Shown here: piece by piece, positions 4,318 through 5,902 of the stretch
Numbering within the stretch: the stretch's first letter is position 1
How the letters are laid out: every line of letters starts with the position of its first letter
Assembly: GCA_016196785.1 (NCBI GenBank)
Contig: JACPXA010000061.1
Span: 1-5,902 of the forward strand
Direction of reading: 5' to 3'
DNA from: Elusimicrobiota bacterium
GTDB lineage: Bacteria; Elusimicrobiota; Elusimicrobia; 2-01-FULL-59-12; JACPXA01
Length of the DNA: 5,902 nucleotides
Translations under genes and position numbers: made by a program
Notes under the pieces: model-generated
What the model was told of the DNA's origin: nothing
Seen by the model: the letters and a program-made list of their open reading frames with translations, nothing else
Databases searched by the model: none

Positions 4318-5902
4318 ATTGGGCCACCCTTACCGAGACCGGGTCAAGGTCGATTCCCACTACTCGCTTTGCATTTAGACGCCAGGCCGCTATTGGGTAG
4401 GCACCAGTACTGGAGGCTAAAATCAGAACCTCTTTCCCTTCCACACTCAATTCTTCCGTTGACTCTCCATCCTCCCGTAGAAGGTCGACCAATCGGTAAT
4501 CACCCATGAATCGAACAGGCTTTCCATCGGTCTGACGAGTCAAGGATGTGGGGATAGCGACACCTCGATGCGCCAATCCACGCAGTTTTTCCTCAAGAGA
4601 CGCCACGGCACGAGCATATTCCGCTACTTCGTCTTTATCCCCATTTTCCTTCAAGCCCGATGTCAGTGTAGCTGAAGTGCCGGTTGGCGGAACAAGTGTG
4701 ATGGGTAATCTTAGTGGAGTTTGGGTAACACGCCGAGCGTTTTCCTCATCGACTAGACGTTTATAATCATGGTTACGGAGAGTCTGGCGACTGACTCCTG
4801 CTGAGCGTTCAAGCTGATTAAACGTCAGAGGACCGCCCGGGAATGCCTCAAGTGCAGAAACAATGGAAGCATGTGTCTGTACAAATGAACTGCTGTGTCT
4901 GCTGGGTCGCTGTCGGACAATCTCAATGGGAGTACGAGGTGGAACTTCAGCAGTTCTGCGGATGTTCTCTTCCGCCACTAGAGATCTATAGTTTGAATTA
5001 TTAGGAAGGGTGTTGTTGTGAAGATTGATTCCAGCAAAATCGGCAAGGTCTCTCACAGTCAAGGGACCTCCGGGATGAGCTGCAAGAGCCGCAATGATTG
5101 CAGTTTGTGTATCTATCACAATAGCAGGTCTAGGTGGTCTCTCTTTAGCGCGTTGAGCATTTTCTTCGGAGACGAGAGACCTCCACTTATGCCTTTCGAG
5201 CATATCAACCTTAACTTCAGCTAACCGGGCCAGTTCTGCGCGCCGTAGCCAACCACCAGGATGAGCCCGGAGAGCAGTAACAATCGCGATGCGCCCCATG
5301 TTCCTGCCCAAGGGTACAATTGGTGGGCGTGGGGGGATTTCATTGGCACGTCGGGCGTTTTCCTCAACTACGAGAGCTTTATAATTGTAGGTGATGAAGA
5401 GGGCTGTTTTGCCAACACCCGATAACTTAACTAGTTCCTTTGATGTCAAGCGACCACCCGGATGAGATCTGAGTGCATCTCGAATAGCCTTTTCAATGTC
5501 CCGAGCGGGCTTAACTTTACGAGTGGGTTTAACTTTAATTGGCGCGGGTAAGGGACTTGAATGGACCCCGATTATTAGAGGTGGGGGTGTGGTTCGTCGC
5601 GCGTTCTCCTGGGAGATCAGATCTTCTATGCCAAGCTTCAATAGACGCCGCTTCTTAATCCCTATTAATTGGGCAAACTCCTCAACATCTAAAGGACCAC
5701 CGGCGTGCTCTCGAAGAAGAGCTATAAGTTGATTGCGCTGATGCTGATTGCGTAGGGATTTGCCTTCTTTCACACCAGACTGGTTCAATGGAGTTTTCTG
5801 GGGAGCCTCGATTTGTTCTAGGAATTCTTGTTTAGCTGCGTTTTCTTCGAGTCCTGCTTGGCGCAGGGCAAAAACAGGGTTCGGCAGGGTAAGACAGATG
5901 AC
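4268..5902 (-). CDS. Five-repeat HTH-like protein fused to the N-terminal half of a SAM methyltransferase
   Basis: The frame stays open to the right edge (544 residues in the window), so the true start lies outside. TTG 5788 is a possible internal start but lacks a ribosome binding site. Numbering from TTG 5788, residues 17-363 hold five diverged repeats with the pattern HPGGxLT..ELA..AGV...TL...YK.LV.EENARR....PPR.PI; each resembles a helix-turn-helix unit, the clearest being SAGVSRQTLRN (329-339). A Pro/Thr-rich linker and a short helix (EYARAVASLEEKL, 390-402) follow. A Rossmann start spans about 427-500: VLILASSTGAYPI (454-466), then KRVVGIDLDPVSV (474-486) with the acidic residue expected to bind SAM ribose. 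The glycine-rich motif I is degenerate, with ALA-SER-SER in place of the usual Gly-x-Gly. The frame ends LHDPNIRAIRR in the middle of the methyltransferase fold, and the fold continues in the overlapping frame below. A DNA-binding array targeting a methyltransferase is an inference; the repeats could also bind protein. Confidence 0.75.
   Translation of the reverse strand, partial: VICLTLPNPVFALRQAGLEENAAKQEFLEQIEAPQKTPLNQSGVKEGKSLRNQHQRNQLIALLREHAGGPLDVEEFAQLIGIKKRRLLKLGIEDLISQENARRTTPPPLIIGVHSSPLPAPIKVKPTRKVKPARDIEKAIRDALRSHPGGRLTSKELVKLSGVGKTALFITYNYKALVVEENARRANEIPPRPPIVPLGRNMGRIAIVTALRAHPGGWLRRAELARLAEVKVDMLERHKWRSLVSEENAQRAKERPPRPAIVIDTQTAIIAALAAHPGGPLTVRDLADFAGINLHNNTLPNNSNYRSLVAEENIRRTAEVPPRTPIEIVRQRPSRHSSSFVQTHASIVSALEAFPGGPLTFNQLERSAGVSRQTLRNHDYKRLVDEENARRVTQTPLRLPITLVPPTGTSATLTSGLKENGDKDEVAEYARAVASLEEKLRGLAHRGVAIPTSLTRQTDGKPVRFMGDYRLVDLLREDGESTEELSVEGKEVLILASSTGAYPIAAWRLNAKRVVGIDLDPVSVRVAQFVSGYLHDPNIRAIRR
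4700..5740 (-). repeat. Five tandem protein-level HTH-like repeats
   Basis: Approximate repeat spans, in order of translation, are 5740-5582, 5497-5318, 5293-5120, 5110-4922 and 4876-4700. The hallmark [HF][AP]GG motif is at residues 28, 109, 176, 238 and 316, and the (Q/E)EN(A/I)(R/Q)R motif at about 60, 142, 208, 273 and 348 (numbered from TTG 5788). Repeats 2-4 follow closely. Repeat 1 is separated by a basic linker (IKVKPTRKVKPAR), and a Ser/Arg-rich linker precedes repeat 5. Similarity is clear in protein but weak in DNA, so the duplications are old or have diverged under selection. Confidence 0.8.

Noticed and set aside
4700..5740. Regular repeats that might suggest a CRISPR array
   Set aside because: The repeats are diverged at DNA level, are in an open frame, have units of about 180-245 bp, and are conserved as protein motifs, so they are coding repeats.

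Overview
The window comes from a bacterium of moderate to fairly high GC that cannot be named from sequence alone. It has three parts: a GC-richer left and centre carrying a mobile-element module on the + strand (about 385-3181), a short convergent gap (3182-3282), and a right arm on the - strand (3283-5902) that by eye is less GC-rich and runs off the right edge.

Left and centre. The 3' end of an unrecognised gene stops at 228. Two tightly coupled genes with good Shine-Dalgarno sites follow. The first is an 89-residue excisionase/MerR-like HTH protein (385-654). The second, 12 bp on, is a 270-residue winged-HTH protein of the plasmid/phage replication-initiator type (GTG start, 667-1479). 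The middle of the second gene is rich in DNA repeats: a 27-bp direct repeat, two dyads, a purine tract and a 13-bp inverted repeat. This resembles a replication origin embedded in an initiator gene. After 232 bp without a gene comes a large serine recombinase (1712-3181). Its catalytic domain, Recombinase domain, zinc ribbon and coiled coil are intact, but its last ~50 residues do not look like the family. A better C-terminus can be read in another frame. This trio (small HTH protein, replication-type wHTH protein, serine recombinase) is typical of integrative elements.

Right arm. Two overlapping - strand reading frames look like one gene broken by a single frame change near 4288. The upstream frame (4268-5902, start beyond the window) has five diverged repeats of a roughly 60-residue HTH-like unit (xHPGGxLT...ELA..AGV...TL...Y+.LV.EENARR...PPR.PI). 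These are followed by the first half of a Rossmann-fold SAM methyltransferase. The downstream frame (3283-4317) opens with the second half of that methyltransferase and ends in about 280 residues I do not recognise. A five-repeat DNA-binding-like array fused to a degenerate-motif methyltransferase is the most unusual thing here.

How they relate. The + strand trio could mobilise, and perhaps replicate, an element. The - strand gene converges on it, either as cargo or as a flanking chromosomal gene. Both the recombinase end and the methyltransferase show frame damage, so the locus may be decaying, or the assembly may contain indel errors.
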